DNA from: Extensimonas vulgaris
Lineage (GTDB): Bacteria > Pseudomonadota > Gammaproteobacteria > Burkholderiales > Burkholderiaceae_C
Assembly: GCF_003337425.1 (NCBI RefSeq)
Contig: NZ_QPJU01000002.1
Location: 124,001 to 188,000, forward strand
Direction: 5' to 3'
Length of the DNA stretch: 64,000 nucleotides
Made by a program: the position numbers and the translations under genes. The first letter of the stretch is position 1. Each line of letters starts with the position of its first letter. Positions 7,695 through 16,600 of this stretch are shown piece after piece. The notes below the pieces were generated by a model. It had not been told where the DNA came from, ran no database searches, and saw only the letters and a list, made by a program, of their open reading frames with translations.

Positions 7695-8384
7695 ATGAGC
7701 CAATTCATCCAGGTGACTTCGAGCGATGGTTTTTCCGTGCCCGCTTGGCTGGCCGAGCCCCAGGGTACGCCGCGTGGCGCGATCGTGGTGCTGCAGGAAA
7801 TTTTCGGCGTGAATTCGCACATCCGTGCGGTGGCCGACCGCTACGCCGCGAATGGCTACCTCGCGCTCGCGCCTTCCACCTTTGCGCGTGTCAAACAGGG
7901 CGTGGAGCTCGGGTACGAGCAAAAAGACATGGAAGCCGGTTTTGCCCTCAAGACGGCCGTCGATGCACTGCCGGCGCCAGGGGTCATGGCAGACATCCAG
8001 GCTGCCATCCATGAAGCGGCCAAACGCAGCGGGGGCAAGGTCGGCATCGTGGGTTTTTGCTGGGGCGGACTGCTGACATGGCGTGCCGCATGCACGCTCG
8101 ACGGCCTGTCGGCGGCGGTGTGCTACTACGGCGGCGGCATGACCACGCCCGAGGAGTCGGCGCGCAAGCCGCGCGTGCCGGTGCTTGCCCATTTCGGTGA
8201 GCGTGACCACTGGATTCCAGTCGAGGAGGTCAAGGCATTCGCCAAAGCCCATCCCGAGGTCGAGGTGCACATTTACGCCGCCGACCACGGCTTCAACTGC
8301 GACCAGCGCGGCTCTTACGATGCGGCGGCCGCGCAGCTGGCCAACGAGCGTACGCTGGCCTTCTTCGCCAAGCACCTTGCGTGA
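7695..8384 (+). CDS. Dienelactone hydrolase family protein
   Basis: 229 aa alpha/beta hydrolase of the carboxymethylenebutenolidase type. The catalytic triad is visible: Cys122 in GFCWGG, Asp171 in GERDHW and His198 in AADHGF. Glu35 in VVLQEIFG is the conserved residue that influences the nucleophile in this family. The start at 7695 follows GAGG at 7683-7686. No aromatic-degradation genes are nearby, so the natural substrate may not be a chlorocatechol-derived lactone. A terminator-like hairpin follows. Confidence 0.85.
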   Translation: MSQFIQVTSSDGFSVPAWLAEPQGTPRGAIVVLQEIFGVNSHIRAVADRYAANGYLALAPSTFARVKQGVELGYEQKDMEAGFALKTAVDALPAPGVMADIQAAIHEAAKRSGGKVGIVGFCWGGLLTWRAACTLDGLSAAVCYYGGGMTTPEESARKPRVPVLAHFGERDHWIPVEEVKAFAKAHPEVEVHIYAADHGFNCDQRGSYDAAAAQLANERTLAFFAKHLA

Positions 8385-8485
8385 CCTTGCGCCGGGGTCG
8401 GGTTCGGGGCGCTGTGCCGCTCTGGCCACCATGGCGGGTACAAGAGACGGTTGTAAAAAGACTTTGCGCCCTCATCTATAAAACA

Positions 8486-8527
8486 GAGCGAACGCTCTTG
8501 GCTTTCCATGGCGTCCGCTCGTTTTTT
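8486..8527 (+). terminator. Rho-independent terminator after the dienelactone hydrolase gene
   Basis: GAGCGAACGC (8486-8495) pairs with GCGTCCGCTC (8511-8520) with one mismatch, followed by GTTTTTT. It ends only 24 bases before the next ATG at 8552. If the promoter of the next gene lies upstream of it (a TATAAA is at 8477) it would act as an attenuator instead. Confidence 0.6.
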
Positions 8528-8551
8528 CCATGACACAAAGAGGCTCAGACC

Positions 8552-9001
8552 ATGAAACCCGACCGCATCCTGATTGCCAATGCCACGCACGCGCGGTATC
8601 TGGCGCGAGAATCCAACGGCACCTTGCAGTTGCTCGAAACTTTCGAGCACCCTGAGAGCCGTCGCAAAGTCAGCGAGCTGGTACACGACAAAATGGGGCG
8701 CGAAGCCTCCGACCGCAGCTACGGCGGCGCTGCTTATCAGCCACCGACGGACCCCAAGCGCAAAGAGCATTTGCGTTTTGCACAGGAGCTGTCCGACTAT
8801 CTGGAGCGCGAGGCACTCGAGGGCCGCTGCCACGCCCTGGCCATTTTTGCGTCCGACCCCTTCCTCGGTGAGCTCAAGGCCGAACTGGGCGAGGCTGCGC
8901 GGCGGGTGTTGATCCTCGCGCGCGACCTTGACCTGACGGGCTTCGAGCTGCCCGAGCTGCAGCAACGCGTCAAGCAAGAGCTGTTGCCGCCCGAGCGTTG
9001 A
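8552..9001 (+). CDS. Host attachment family protein
   Basis: 149 aa protein resembling the family annotated as required for attachment to host cells (Host_attach). Family traits: N-terminal DRILIANATHARYL, a mid-region GREASDRSYGG followed by AYQPPTDPKRKEHLRFAQEL, and a C-terminal ASDPFLGELKAEL-LILARDLDL block. The fold resembles ribosome-associated or eRF1-like small proteins in some analyses, but the biochemical role is unclear. A clear terminator follows at 9022-9049, so it is a single-gene unit. Confidence 0.78.
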   Translation: MKPDRILIANATHARYLARESNGTLQLLETFEHPESRRKVSELVHDKMGREASDRSYGGAAYQPPTDPKRKEHLRFAQELSDYLEREALEGRCHALAIFASDPFLGELKAELGEAARRVLILARDLDLTGFELPELQQRVKQELLPPER

Positions 9002-9021
9002 GCTGCGCGTGCAAGTGCATC

Positions 9022-9049
9022 AAAAAAGGGGGGCTCGGCTCCCCTTTTT
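9022..9049 (+). terminator. Rho-independent terminator (bidirectional form)
   Basis: AAAAAAGGGGGGC, a short loop and GCTCCCCTTTTT form an A-tract/GC-stem/T-tract hairpin just after the host-attachment gene, with another CTTTTT behind it. The A-tract means it could also stop transcription from the opposite strand, where the DHH gene ends. Confidence 0.75.
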
Positions 9050-9071
9050 GCTTTTTGCTGCTAGGCTATTT

Positions 9072-9098
9072 GTCGCATCAAGTATCAAACACTACACT
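9072..9098. repeat. GTCGCATCAAG repeat, copy 1
   Basis: The 27 bp stretch starting GTCGCATCAAGTATCAAAC and ending ACTACACT is matched at 53616-53649 by a version with an extra CATCAAG unit. It lies between the convergent host-attachment and DHH genes. Confidence 0.5.
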
Positions 9099-9118
9099 AG
9101 TTTGGGAAAAGTCTGGGT

Positions 9119-10186
9119 TCACGCTCCCCAGCGCATCGCAGCAAATGCGCGCAGGAAGTCTTCGAACGAGTCCTGGGGCAGCCGGTCTATGCCACCTGCA
9201 GCAGCGCGGCCCGAGCCGCCAAAACGGCTGCACAAGTCTGCTGCGCCTTGCGGGGCGGTGCGTGGCGCACGCATGCTCACGCGCCATGCAGCGTCTGCCG
9301 CGTCGGTCTTTGGCAGCGGCAGCAGCAGCGCATGCGCGCGCTGCGGTTCCTGGTTCGCGAGCTGGTTGGCGAGATGCCCCATGATGCGCCGGCTCCATGC
9401 GGCGTCAGGCAACAGCACGACGCTGCCGCGTGCATCCTGCCAATAGGGCGCCAGTTCCGCGGCATGCGCCAGGTCGTTTGCGCGCTGCGCATCGAGCGCC
9501 TGCAGCACGGGCTCGTGCGCGAGCATCGCAAAAGGGTCTTCGTAGCGCGCCATGAGCGCATACAGCTGCGCAGGGTGGATGAGCACGTCGTGCGCGGACT
9601 CGCCGTAGGCGTTGTAGTTGATCGCCTCGCCCATGCGCCGCAGCGCGTCGATCCGTGCGCGCTCGAGATTCAGCGTGGCGGCAAGGCGCTCGGCCACGCT
9701 GCCCAGGTTGTCGCCAAAAGCGCCGACCACCGCCCAGGCGCGAAAGCGCCCGCCGAGTGCGCGGTCCACGAGCACGCTCGTGCAGACGTCGGGCGCCGCG
9801 TCGAGGTGCGCTTCGAGGCAGGGGTGGACGAGCGGCGCGCCGCTTGCGTGGTGGTCGAAGTAGCGCACGCGCACGCCGCGCGCGAGCAGGCGTTCGAGCG
9901 CGGCGCGGTTGCGCGCCAGCGCAATGTCGCACACCAGCACTTCGTCGCCCGGCTCGGCCGCCACGCGCTCGAGCAGTGCGATGTCACGCTTGAGTCCCGT
10001 GACCAGCGTGGCCTCAGCAGGCGCGTGCAGGCGCCACTGCCGCACCGCGCACAGGCCGTCGGCATCGCCGTTGCAGACGTCGTAGTGGTGCGGCTGGTTT
10101 GATGGGTTGACGGTAGGCACGGCAGTGAGTATTTGCTGAAGCGGCGCGGCGCAGGGGCGGCAGTGCAGGTGGCAGGTGCGCGCCAC
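9119..10186 (-). CDS. DHH-family phosphoesterase
   Basis: Up to 355 aa. Metal-binding signatures of the DHH superfamily are present: NGDADGLCA near residue 40, VLVCDIALAR, and YFDHHASG near residue 112. A C-terminal glycine-rich stretch (FGGSGRAAAGGIDRLP) resembles the DHHA1 substrate-binding motif. Expected to hydrolyse a phosphodiester such as nanoRNA or a cyclic dinucleotide product; the exact substrate is not deducible. The first codon at 10186 is GTG and the protein similarity begins around residue 31, so a later start (for example GTG near 10120) is possible. The upstream neighbour on the same strand is a chemoreceptor gene. Confidence 0.72.
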   Translation of the reverse strand: MARTCHLHCRPCAAPLQQILTAVPTVNPSNQPHHYDVCNGDADGLCAVRQWRLHAPAEATLVTGLKRDIALLERVAAEPGDEVLVCDIALARNRAALERLLARGVRVRYFDHHASGAPLVHPCLEAHLDAAPDVCTSVLVDRALGGRFRAWAVVGAFGDNLGSVAERLAATLNLERARIDALRRMGEAINYNAYGESAHDVLIHPAQLYALMARYEDPFAMLAHEPVLQALDAQRANDLAHAAELAPYWQDARGSVVLLPDAAWSRRIMGHLANQLANQEPQRAHALLLPLPKTDAADAAWRVSMRAPRTAPQGAADLCSRFGGSGRAAAGGIDRLPQDSFEDFLRAFAAMRWGA

Positions 10187-10214
10187 ACCGTGCGGCCATG
10201 GTTTTGCAGCGATC

Positions 10215-11783
10215 TTAAGTGAGCTTGAAACGTTGCACGCTTTCGAGCAGCTGCATGGCTTGCTCGCGCAGGGCTTGCGCAGCGGCGGCCGATTCTTCGA
10301 CGAGCGCGGCGTTTTGCTGCGTCATGCGGTCGAGCTCGGACACGGCAACGTTGACTTGCGCGATGCCGTTGCTCTGCTCGCCCGTGGCGGTGGTGATTTC
10401 CTGGATCAGCGTGTGCACTTCCTGCACCGCGGCGACGACGCGCTCCATGGTTTGACCGGTCAGCGCGGCTTGCGCGCCGCCCGCCTCGACCTGTTGCACC
10501 GAGTTTTCGATCAAGGTCTTGATCTCGCGCGCCGCCTGCGCCGAGCGCTGTGCCAGCGTGCGCACCTCGCTCGCGACCACGGCAAAGCCGCGTCCTTGCT
10601 CGCCTGCACGTGCCGCTTCGACGGCGGCGTTGAGCGCCAGGATGTTGGTCTGAAAGGCGATGCTGTCGATCACACTGGTGATGTCGGCGATCTGGCGCGA
10701 CGAGGCGCGGATGTCCTCCATGCGGTGCACCACCTGCGCCACGGCTTCACCGCCCTGCGTCGCGACCTCGTTGGCCGTTTCGGCGCAGCGCGCGGCGCGG
10801 CGCGCGGCCTCGGCGTTTTGCGTGACCGAGCCGGTGAGCTCTTCCATGCTTGCCGCAGTCTGTTCCAGATTCGACGCGGTGCTCTCGGTGCGGCTGCTCA
10901 AGTCCTGGTTGCCGCTTGCGATTTCGGCGCTCGTGTGGGCCAGTTGCTCTGCCGCCTGGCGCACGCCGCGCAAGGTTTGCGTCAAATCCTCGGACATGGC
11001 CTTCATCGCGGCGAGCAGATGGCTGATTTCGTCGCGCCCCTTGACGGTGACCTGCTGCGTGAGGTCGCGTTGCGAAATCGCGCGGGCCACGCGCACGGCC
11101 TTGTCCAGACCGCGCACGACCGATTGCTGGACGTTGCGCGCGAGCAGCAGGTTGACGGCCACGGCAAGCGCAACCACGATCAGCGTGCGCCAGAGGCTCG
11201 CGAGAAAGTTCTTGCGCAAATCGTCGGCATAAACGCCCGAGCCCACGACCCAGCGCCAGGGCGCAAAAGCCTTGACGTAAGAAATCTTGGGCACGGGCTG
11301 ATCCTCACCCGGCTTGGGCCACTGGTAGGTGACGAACCCGCCGCCATCGCTTTGCTGTGCGCGCCGGACGAAGAGCACGAAGATCGGTTTGCCATCCGGG
11401 TCCTGGATGTGGGAGGCGTCCTGCCCGTTGAGTTCAGGCTTGAAAGGGTGCATGAGCACGCGCGGCTGCATGTCTTGCACCCAAAAGTATTCTTTGCCCG
11501 AATAGCGCGCCGCCTGCAGGGTCTGCAAGGCCAGTTGCTGGGCCTGCGCACGGGTGTAGGTGCCGCGGGCTTCGAGCTGCTGCGCCCAGCCGAGGATGGA
11601 GTGCGCCACTTCCACCGTCTGGCGCACGGCGATTTCCCGTCCGGCGCGCGTGATTTGATATTCCTCGAACAGAAAGTAGCCCGAAATGGCCACCAGGATC
11701 AGCGAGGCCAGGGCCGTCATGAGCCGCAACTTGGCGGCGATCGTCAGGGCATTGAGGGCGCGGCGCAGAAAAGAGAAGTCCAT
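10215..11783 (-). CDS. Methyl-accepting chemotaxis protein with a Cache domain
   Basis: 522 aa membrane chemoreceptor. Order: N-terminal transmembrane helix (about 20-40), periplasmic single Cache domain containing GKEYFWVQDMQPRVLMHP and ending in WVVGSGVYADD, second transmembrane helix, HAMP region, then the cytoplasmic signalling domain. The hairpin tip IAFQTNILALNAAVEAARAG and the following GRGFAVVASEVRTLAQRS are diagnostic. There is no CheR-tethering NWETF-type tail; it ends QRFKLT. The ATG at 11783 is chosen because the upstream in-frame option is a TTG. Ligand is likely a small organic acid, as for many receptors of this Cache type, but that is inference. Confidence 0.9.
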   Translation of the reverse strand: MDFSFLRRALNALTIAAKLRLMTALASLILVAISGYFLFEEYQITRAGREIAVRQTVEVAHSILGWAQQLEARGTYTRAQAQQLALQTLQAARYSGKEYFWVQDMQPRVLMHPFKPELNGQDASHIQDPDGKPIFVLFVRRAQQSDGGGFVTYQWPKPGEDQPVPKISYVKAFAPWRWVVGSGVYADDLRKNFLASLWRTLIVVALAVAVNLLLARNVQQSVVRGLDKAVRVARAISQRDLTQQVTVKGRDEISHLLAAMKAMSEDLTQTLRGVRQAAEQLAHTSAEIASGNQDLSSRTESTASNLEQTAASMEELTGSVTQNAEAARRAARCAETANEVATQGGEAVAQVVHRMEDIRASSRQIADITSVIDSIAFQTNILALNAAVEAARAGEQGRGFAVVASEVRTLAQRSAQAAREIKTLIENSVQQVEAGGAQAALTGQTMERVVAAVQEVHTLIQEITTATGEQSNGIAQVNVAVSELDRMTQQNAALVEESAAAAQALREQAMQLLESVQRFKLT

Positions 11784-11881
11784 GGGCAGAAAGCGCAATG
11801 GCGTTGGTCAAAAGCTGTAAGTCTGACCGAAAAGTAAGCCATTGCAACTCCTGTAAATCCCTGATTTGACGAGCGTCAAGA

Positions 11882-13501
11882 TCAATGCGCGCCTGCCGCA
11901 GCTTCGGCGCTGCCTTCGCTGGCGTGCGGGCGGTGGGCGAGCCAGATCAGCGGGATCAGCAGCAGAAAAATGAGTGCCGAGGCGTAGAAGATGTCGTTGG
12001 CCGCGAGCATGAAGGCTTGCTGGTTCAGCAGCAGCTCGACCTGCCCGAGCGCCTGCTGCTGGCTCAGGCCCGCGGCCTGCAGCCCTTGCAGCGTCTGCGC
12101 GAGCGTGCTGTTGCCCTGCTGCAGGGTTTCGACCAGGTGCACGTGGTGCATGGTCGCGCGGCGCTCCCACAGCGTGGTCGAGACCGAGGTGCCTATGGCG
12201 CCGGCGGTGATGCGCATGAAGTTCGACAGTCCCGAAGCCGAGGGAATGCGCGGCCCGTGCACCTCGGAGAGCGTGATCGTCACGAGCGGGATGAAGAAAA
12301 ACGCCATCGCGATCCCCTGGATCACGGTGGGGATCAGGATGGTGACCACGTCCGCCTGCGTGTTGAAGCGCGAGCGCATCCATAGCACCAGCGCGAACAC
12401 CAAAAAGGAAATGGTGGCGTACTGGCGCGGGTCGGCTTTGGTGACGGTGCGCCCGACGATGGGCGAGAGCACCAACGCGAGCAGGCCCACGGGCGCCAGC
12501 ACTTCGCCAGCCTGCGTGGCCGTGTAGCCCATGAACTGCTGCAGCCAGAGTGGCAGCAGCACGACGTTGCCAAAGAACACGCCGTAGCCGAACGACGTGG
12601 CGATCGCGCCGGCCCAAAAATTCCGTATCTTGAACAGCGTCAGGTCCACCACCGGGTGTTTGTCGCCGAGCTCCCAGATCATGAATGCGGCAAAGCCTAT
12701 GACCGCGACGACGGCGCAGCCCACCACCAGCGGCGACTCGAACCAGTCGTGTTCCTTGCCGATGTCGAGCATGATCTGCATGCTCGCGACCCAGACCACG
12801 AGCAGGCCCAAACCGACCGAGTCGATAGGCAGGGCATGGCGCGGCGACTCGCGGTGGCGGAAGATGCCCCAGGTCACGAGCGCTGCGAGCACGCCCACGG
12901 GCGCGTTGATGTAGAAGATCCACGGCCAGGTCATGTTGTCGGTGATCCAGCCGCCCAGCAGCGGGCCCGTCACCGGGGCGATGAGCGTGGTCATGGACCA
13001 GGCGGCCATGGCCACGCCCGCGAGCGCGCGCGGGTAGCTCGACAGCAGCAACGCCTGCGACAGCGGGATCATGGGCCCGGCGACAAAACCCTGCAGCGCG
13101 CGGAAGGCGATCAAAAGCGGCATGGTCGGGGCGAGGCCACACAGCACCGACGCGAGCACGAACAAGACGACGCTGAGCACGAACAGGCGCACCTGCCCAA
13201 AGCGCTGCGACAGCCAGCCCGTGAGCGGCACCGAAATCGCGTTGGCCACGGCAAAGCTCGTGATGACCCAGGTGCCCTGCGTGGGGCTCACGCCCAGGTC
13301 GCCCGCGATCGCGGGCAGCGACACGTTCGCAATCGAGGTGTCGAGCACGTTCATGAACGTGGCCGCCGAGAGCGCGAGCGTGCCCCACAGGCGTGCGCTG
13401 CCGGACAGCGGCGGCAGCGGCGCGGCAGGCGCGGGGGCTTGTGTGGCGGGAGGGGGCGGTGGCGACGTGCCCGAGGGCGCGCTGGCGGAAGCTGCGTTCA
13501 T
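11882..13501 (-). CDS. DHA2-family drug efflux permease (EmrB/QacA type)
   Basis: 539 aa inner-membrane MFS transporter with 14 predicted helices. Family motifs: NVLDTSIANVSLPAIAGDLG in helix 1, WLSQRFGQVRLFVLS after helix 2, GFVAGPMIPLSQALL and the antiporter motif region APVTGPLLGGWI. It starts 20 bases after the EmrA-like gene, forming with it and the NodT-like factor a three-part pump spanning both membranes. The N-terminal 40 residues are Ala/Pro rich and cytoplasmic. Expression is likely controlled by the MarR regulator at the head of the operon. Confidence 0.9.
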   Translation of the reverse strand: MNAASASAPSGTSPPPPPATQAPAPAAPLPPLSGSARLWGTLALSAATFMNVLDTSIANVSLPAIAGDLGVSPTQGTWVITSFAVANAISVPLTGWLSQRFGQVRLFVLSVVLFVLASVLCGLAPTMPLLIAFRALQGFVAGPMIPLSQALLLSSYPRALAGVAMAAWSMTTLIAPVTGPLLGGWITDNMTWPWIFYINAPVGVLAALVTWGIFRHRESPRHALPIDSVGLGLLVVWVASMQIMLDIGKEHDWFESPLVVGCAVVAVIGFAAFMIWELGDKHPVVDLTLFKIRNFWAGAIATSFGYGVFFGNVVLLPLWLQQFMGYTATQAGEVLAPVGLLALVLSPIVGRTVTKADPRQYATISFLVFALVLWMRSRFNTQADVVTILIPTVIQGIAMAFFFIPLVTITLSEVHGPRIPSASGLSNFMRITAGAIGTSVSTTLWERRATMHHVHLVETLQQGNSTLAQTLQGLQAAGLSQQQALGQVELLLNQQAFMLAANDIFYASALIFLLLIPLIWLAHRPHASEGSAEAAAGAH

Positions 13502-13521
13502 GTGCGGGCTTTCGGGGGCGG

Positions 13522-14802
13522 TCAGCCTTTGCGTGCGCCGGCGCTTTGCGCTGCGGCGGCGGCCGGCTGGCCTTTGCTGGGTGCGCTTTTGGCGGCAGGG
13601 CCGGCGTTGGCGGCGATGATGCGTGCCACATCGGCCTCGGCACCGCGATCCCAATCGGCATAGACGCCGGTCTGCGCGATGGGCTCGGTACGCGGCTGCG
13701 CGGCCAGCATGGGGCCGCTGCGGTCGGAGGTATCGACGTCGACGAGCATGGACAGCCCCACGCGCAGCGGGTGTGCGCGCAGCTCTTGGGGGTCGAGCGT
13801 GATGCGCACCGGCACGCGCTGCACCACCTTGATCCAGTTGCCCGTGGCGTTTTGCGCGGGCAGCAGCGCAAAGGCCGAGCCCGTGCCCATCCCCAAGCCC
13901 GCGACGCGGCCGCGGTATTCGACCTTGCCGCCATAGAGGTCGGCCGTGAGCGTGGCGGGCTGGCCCAGGCGCAGGTTGCGCAGCTGGTTTTCCTTGAAGT
14001 TGGCATCGACCCACATCTGCTCGGCGGGCACCACGCTCATGAGCGGCGTGCCGGCGGCCACGCGCTGGCCCAGCTGCACGCTGCGCCGTGCCACGTAGCC
14101 GGCCACGGGCGCGGGGATCACGGTGCGGCGCTCGGCCAGATAGGCTTCGCGCACCTTGGCGGCGGCGGCGAGCACGTTGGGGTGGCGCTCGAGCGGCACG
14201 CCCTGCGTCAGCGCCTGGTTGCTCGCGAGCTGCTCGCGTGCGGCGGCCACGGCGGCTTCGGCTGCAGCGAGCGCGGCGCGCGCAGCGTCGTATTGGGCCT
14301 GCGCCTGGTGCAGCTCTTCCTGCGAGACGGCGCCATTGCCCGCGAGCTTCTGGCGCCGCTGCAGGAGGTCGCTCGTGCGCGTGACGTCGGTGCGTGCGCG
14401 CGCGGCGTCGGCCTCGCGCAGGCGCACCTGCTCTTGCAGCGCAGCGTCGTTGACGTAGATGGTGCGCACCTGGCGCACGGTCTGCGCGAGCGCCGCTTCG
14501 GCCTGCGCCAGTGCCACGCGCGCGTCGGACGGATCGAGCCGCACGAGCGGCGCGCCGGCCTGCACGTAGTCGGTGTCGTCGGCGAGGATGGCCGTCACCG
14601 TGCCGCCGGTCTGCGGCGTGATCTGGATCACGTTGCCTTGCGCGTAGGCGTTGTCGGTGTCTTCGTTGTGGCTCGCAATGAGCCACTCGTAGGCGCCCCA
14701 GGCGGCACCCGCGACGAGCACCACGACGGCAAGCGCGAGCAGGGCCTTGCGGCGGGTGGGGTTGGTTTCACGGGCGGCGTAAGTGGGTTGCGGTTCGGTC
14801 AT
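13522..14802 (-). CDS. HlyD/EmrA-family efflux adaptor
   Basis: 426 aa periplasmic adaptor anchored by one N-terminal helix (about 20-42). The beta-barrel/lipoyl parts show NAYAQGNVIQITPQTGGTV and RTVIPAPVAGYVARRSVQLGQ, flanking a long Ala/Gln/Glu coiled coil (about 95-205), as in EmrA. WVDANFKENQLRNLR is also an EmrA signature. The C-terminus has an Ala/Lys-rich tail. It bridges the permease encoded next and the outer-membrane factor encoded before it. Confidence 0.9.
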   Translation of the reverse strand: MTEPQPTYAARETNPTRRKALLALAVVVLVAGAAWGAYEWLIASHNEDTDNAYAQGNVIQITPQTGGTVTAILADDTDYVQAGAPLVRLDPSDARVALAQAEAALAQTVRQVRTIYVNDAALQEQVRLREADAARARTDVTRTSDLLQRRQKLAGNGAVSQEELHQAQAQYDAARAALAAAEAAVAAAREQLASNQALTQGVPLERHPNVLAAAAKVREAYLAERRTVIPAPVAGYVARRSVQLGQRVAAGTPLMSVVPAEQMWVDANFKENQLRNLRLGQPATLTADLYGGKVEYRGRVAGLGMGTGSAFALLPAQNATGNWIKVVQRVPVRITLDPQELRAHPLRVGLSMLVDVDTSDRSGPMLAAQPRTEPIAQTGVYADWDRGAEADVARIIAANAGPAAKSAPSKGQPAAAAAQSAGARKG

Positions 14803-14881
14803 GGGAGGTCCAAAAAGGTCGAAGCGGCAAAAGAGGAGGGGTTGGGGCTTGGGCCGGGCGACGTGGCTGCGGGACGCGCGT

Positions 14882-16600
14882 TCAGCGCGCCGAGCTCGCC
14901 AGCGTCTCGGGCAGCGTGGCCTGGTAGCCGCCGCCCAGCGCGCGGATCAGGTTGACTTGCGTGTCCAGGCGCCGCGCGGCCAGATCGACGCCCAGGCGCC
15001 GCTGCGCGAGCACGTTGGTTTCGGCGGCGAGCACCGTGAGGTAGTTGGTCAGGCCCTGGCGGTAGCGTTCGAGCGCGAGCGCATACGCCGCTTCGGCCGC
15101 AGCCTGCGCCTGGCGCTGCTCGGTCTGCTGGCGCACGATGGAGCGTGCTGAGTCGAGCTGGTCGGCCACGTCGTGCACGGCGTCGAGCAGGCTCGCGTTG
15201 TAGCTCGCCACTGCGGCGTCCAGGTCGGCCGACTTGCCGCGCAGGTTCGCGCGCAGGCGGCCCGAGTCGAAGATCGGCAGGCTGATCGCCGGGCCGAAGC
15301 CCCACTCTTTGCTGCTTGCCCGCGCGAAGTTGTCCAGCCCTATGCTGGAGAGGCCCACGAAGGCGGCGAGGTTGACGTTGGGGTAGAACAGGCTGCGTGC
15401 TTCATCGACGCTGCGCGTGGCTGCTTCCACGCGCCAGCGCGCGGCTGCGATGTCGGGGCGGTGGCCGAGCAGCTCGGCCGGCAGCTGCGCCGGGATTTCT
15501 ACTGCTTTGATAGCTGTTAGCGAAGGTGTATCAAGCGCTAGAGCCGCTTTTGGCTCGGAAACGAGCGCGCCGATCGCGTTGCGCATGAGGGCGATCTGCT
15601 CGCGCAGCGCCTCGACCTGCTGGCGCGCGTCGGGCACGCCGCCTTCGCTCTGACGCAGCTCCACGCGCGTGTCCAGGCCTGCGGCGAAGCGCTCGCGCAC
15701 CAGTTGCAGCGTCTCCTCGCGCTGCGCCAGGGTGCGCTCGGCCACGGCGAGCTGCGCCTGCAGCCGCGCGAGCTGGAAGTAGCTGCGCACCACGCTGCTC
15801 GCGAGCAGCAGGCGCGCAGCCTGCGCGTCGGCCTCGGCGGCGCGCGCCGCGCCTATGGCTGCTGCGAGCGCGGCGCGGTGCTTGCCGAAAAAGTCGAGTT
15901 CCCAGCTGCCCGTCAGCGTGCCTTCGGCGAGATTGAAGCTGCCGCCGCCATAGGGCGGCGGGTAGAGGCTGTGGGCGCTGAAATGTTGCCTATCGACTTG
16001 CAGGCTGCCGTCCAGGCGCGGGCCGTCGCTCGCGCGCACGGCCTCGCTGAACGCCCAGGCGCTCGCAAGGCGCGCCTGCGCCTGCTGCAGCGAGGGATTG
16101 CCGGCCAGCGCTTTGGCGACGAGCGCGTCGAGCTGCGCGTCGCCCCACATGCGCCACCAGTCGGTTTGCAGCGCCACACCGGGCGCGTTGGCATGACCGG
16201 CAGCGGCGCCCGCAGCGTCCGCGGCAGGAGCGGACGCCGGCGTGAGCCCCAGGCTGGCGGCGTCGCGCATCTGCACTTGCGGCGCGATGCCGGCGTGGTC
16301 GGCGCAGCCGGTGAGGGCCGCCAAACCTGTAAATCCAGCGCAGGCGAGCGCCCTGGCCGCCGCAGGGAACCCGCGCACGCGCACGGCAAAACCTGCCGAC
16401 GCGCTGGTCGCGGTAGCAGCTAGGAGCCTGTCGGACTTTGGAATCGTCGGCTGCGAATGTGCCGCAGCGGCCCATTTTTTACCGTCTTCTTGCCCCATAG
16501 TCCCGCTATGGGGCGGCGAATCCGGCAATAACTGGCCTCGCTGGGGCGCATTCTCGCTATTGACGCCCAAAGTCCGACAGGCTCCTAGGAAGAAATTCAT
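14882..16600 (-). CDS. NodT/RND-type outer membrane efflux lipoprotein with an in-frame element
   Basis: 572 aa as read from the ATG at 16600, which overlaps the MarR stop (ATGA). The body (from about residue 110) is an outer membrane factor with two efflux repeats, including WWRMWGD, GSWELDFFGKHRAAL and LPAELLGHRPDIAAARW. Residues 5-59 are encoded by palindromic element B. The lipoprotein signal (GFTGLAALTGC, lipobox LTGC) therefore sits about 90 residues from that ATG. Either the element is tolerated or translation starts later, for example at a GTG in FAVRVRGFP. A second short repeat is read through at 15506-15547 (ALALDTPSLTAIKA). Pump function is likely; export of this protein is the open question. 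Confidence 0.85.
   Translation of the reverse strand: MNFFLGACRTLGVNSENAPQRGQLLPDSPPHSGTMGQEDGKKWAAAAHSQPTIPKSDRLLAATATSASAGFAVRVRGFPAAARALACAGFTGLAALTGCADHAGIAPQVQMRDAASLGLTPASAPAADAAGAAAGHANAPGVALQTDWWRMWGDAQLDALVAKALAGNPSLQQAQARLASAWAFSEAVRASDGPRLDGSLQVDRQHFSAHSLYPPPYGGGSFNLAEGTLTGSWELDFFGKHRAALAAAIGAARAAEADAQAARLLLASSVVRSYFQLARLQAQLAVAERTLAQREETLQLVRERFAAGLDTRVELRQSEGGVPDARQQVEALREQIALMRNAIGALVSEPKAALALDTPSLTAIKAVEIPAQLPAELLGHRPDIAAARWRVEAATRSVDEARSLFYPNVNLAAFVGLSSIGLDNFARASSKEWGFGPAISLPIFDSGRLRANLRGKSADLDAAVASYNASLLDAVHDVADQLDSARSIVRQQTEQRQAQAAAEAAYALALERYRQGLTNYLTVLAAETNVLAQRRLGVDLAARRLDTQVNLIRALGGGYQATLPETLASSAR
15506..15547. repeat. ATAGCTG-family repeat inside the outer membrane factor gene
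   Basis: TTTGATAGCTGTTAGCG (15506-15522) and ATCAAGCGCTAGAGCCGC (15530-15547) form the two inverted halves of the ATAGCTG/AGCGCTTGAT repeat. They are read in frame as part of ALALDTPSLTAIKA within the coding sequence. Confidence 0.5.
16420..16588 (-). repeat. Palindromic element copy B (inside the NodT-like gene)
   Basis: 169 bp with CTAG at both ends, forward orientation on the minus strand. It enters the gene at codon 5 (MNFF, then CTA) and leaves after exactly 55 codons with the frame kept and no stop codon. Terminal pair is the G/C version (GGAGCC...GGCTCC). Differs from copy E at only a handful of bases, one being TTATTG for TTTTTG. Confidence 0.93.

Noticed and set aside
8101-8125. GCCTGTCGG in the dienelactone hydrolase gene as an element end
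   Set aside because: Match is too short and continues with unrelated coding sequence.
11882-14686. A single 934-residue fusion covering both efflux genes
   Set aside because: The frame upstream of 13501 is a shadow of the EmrA-like gene; the permease starts at its own ATG.
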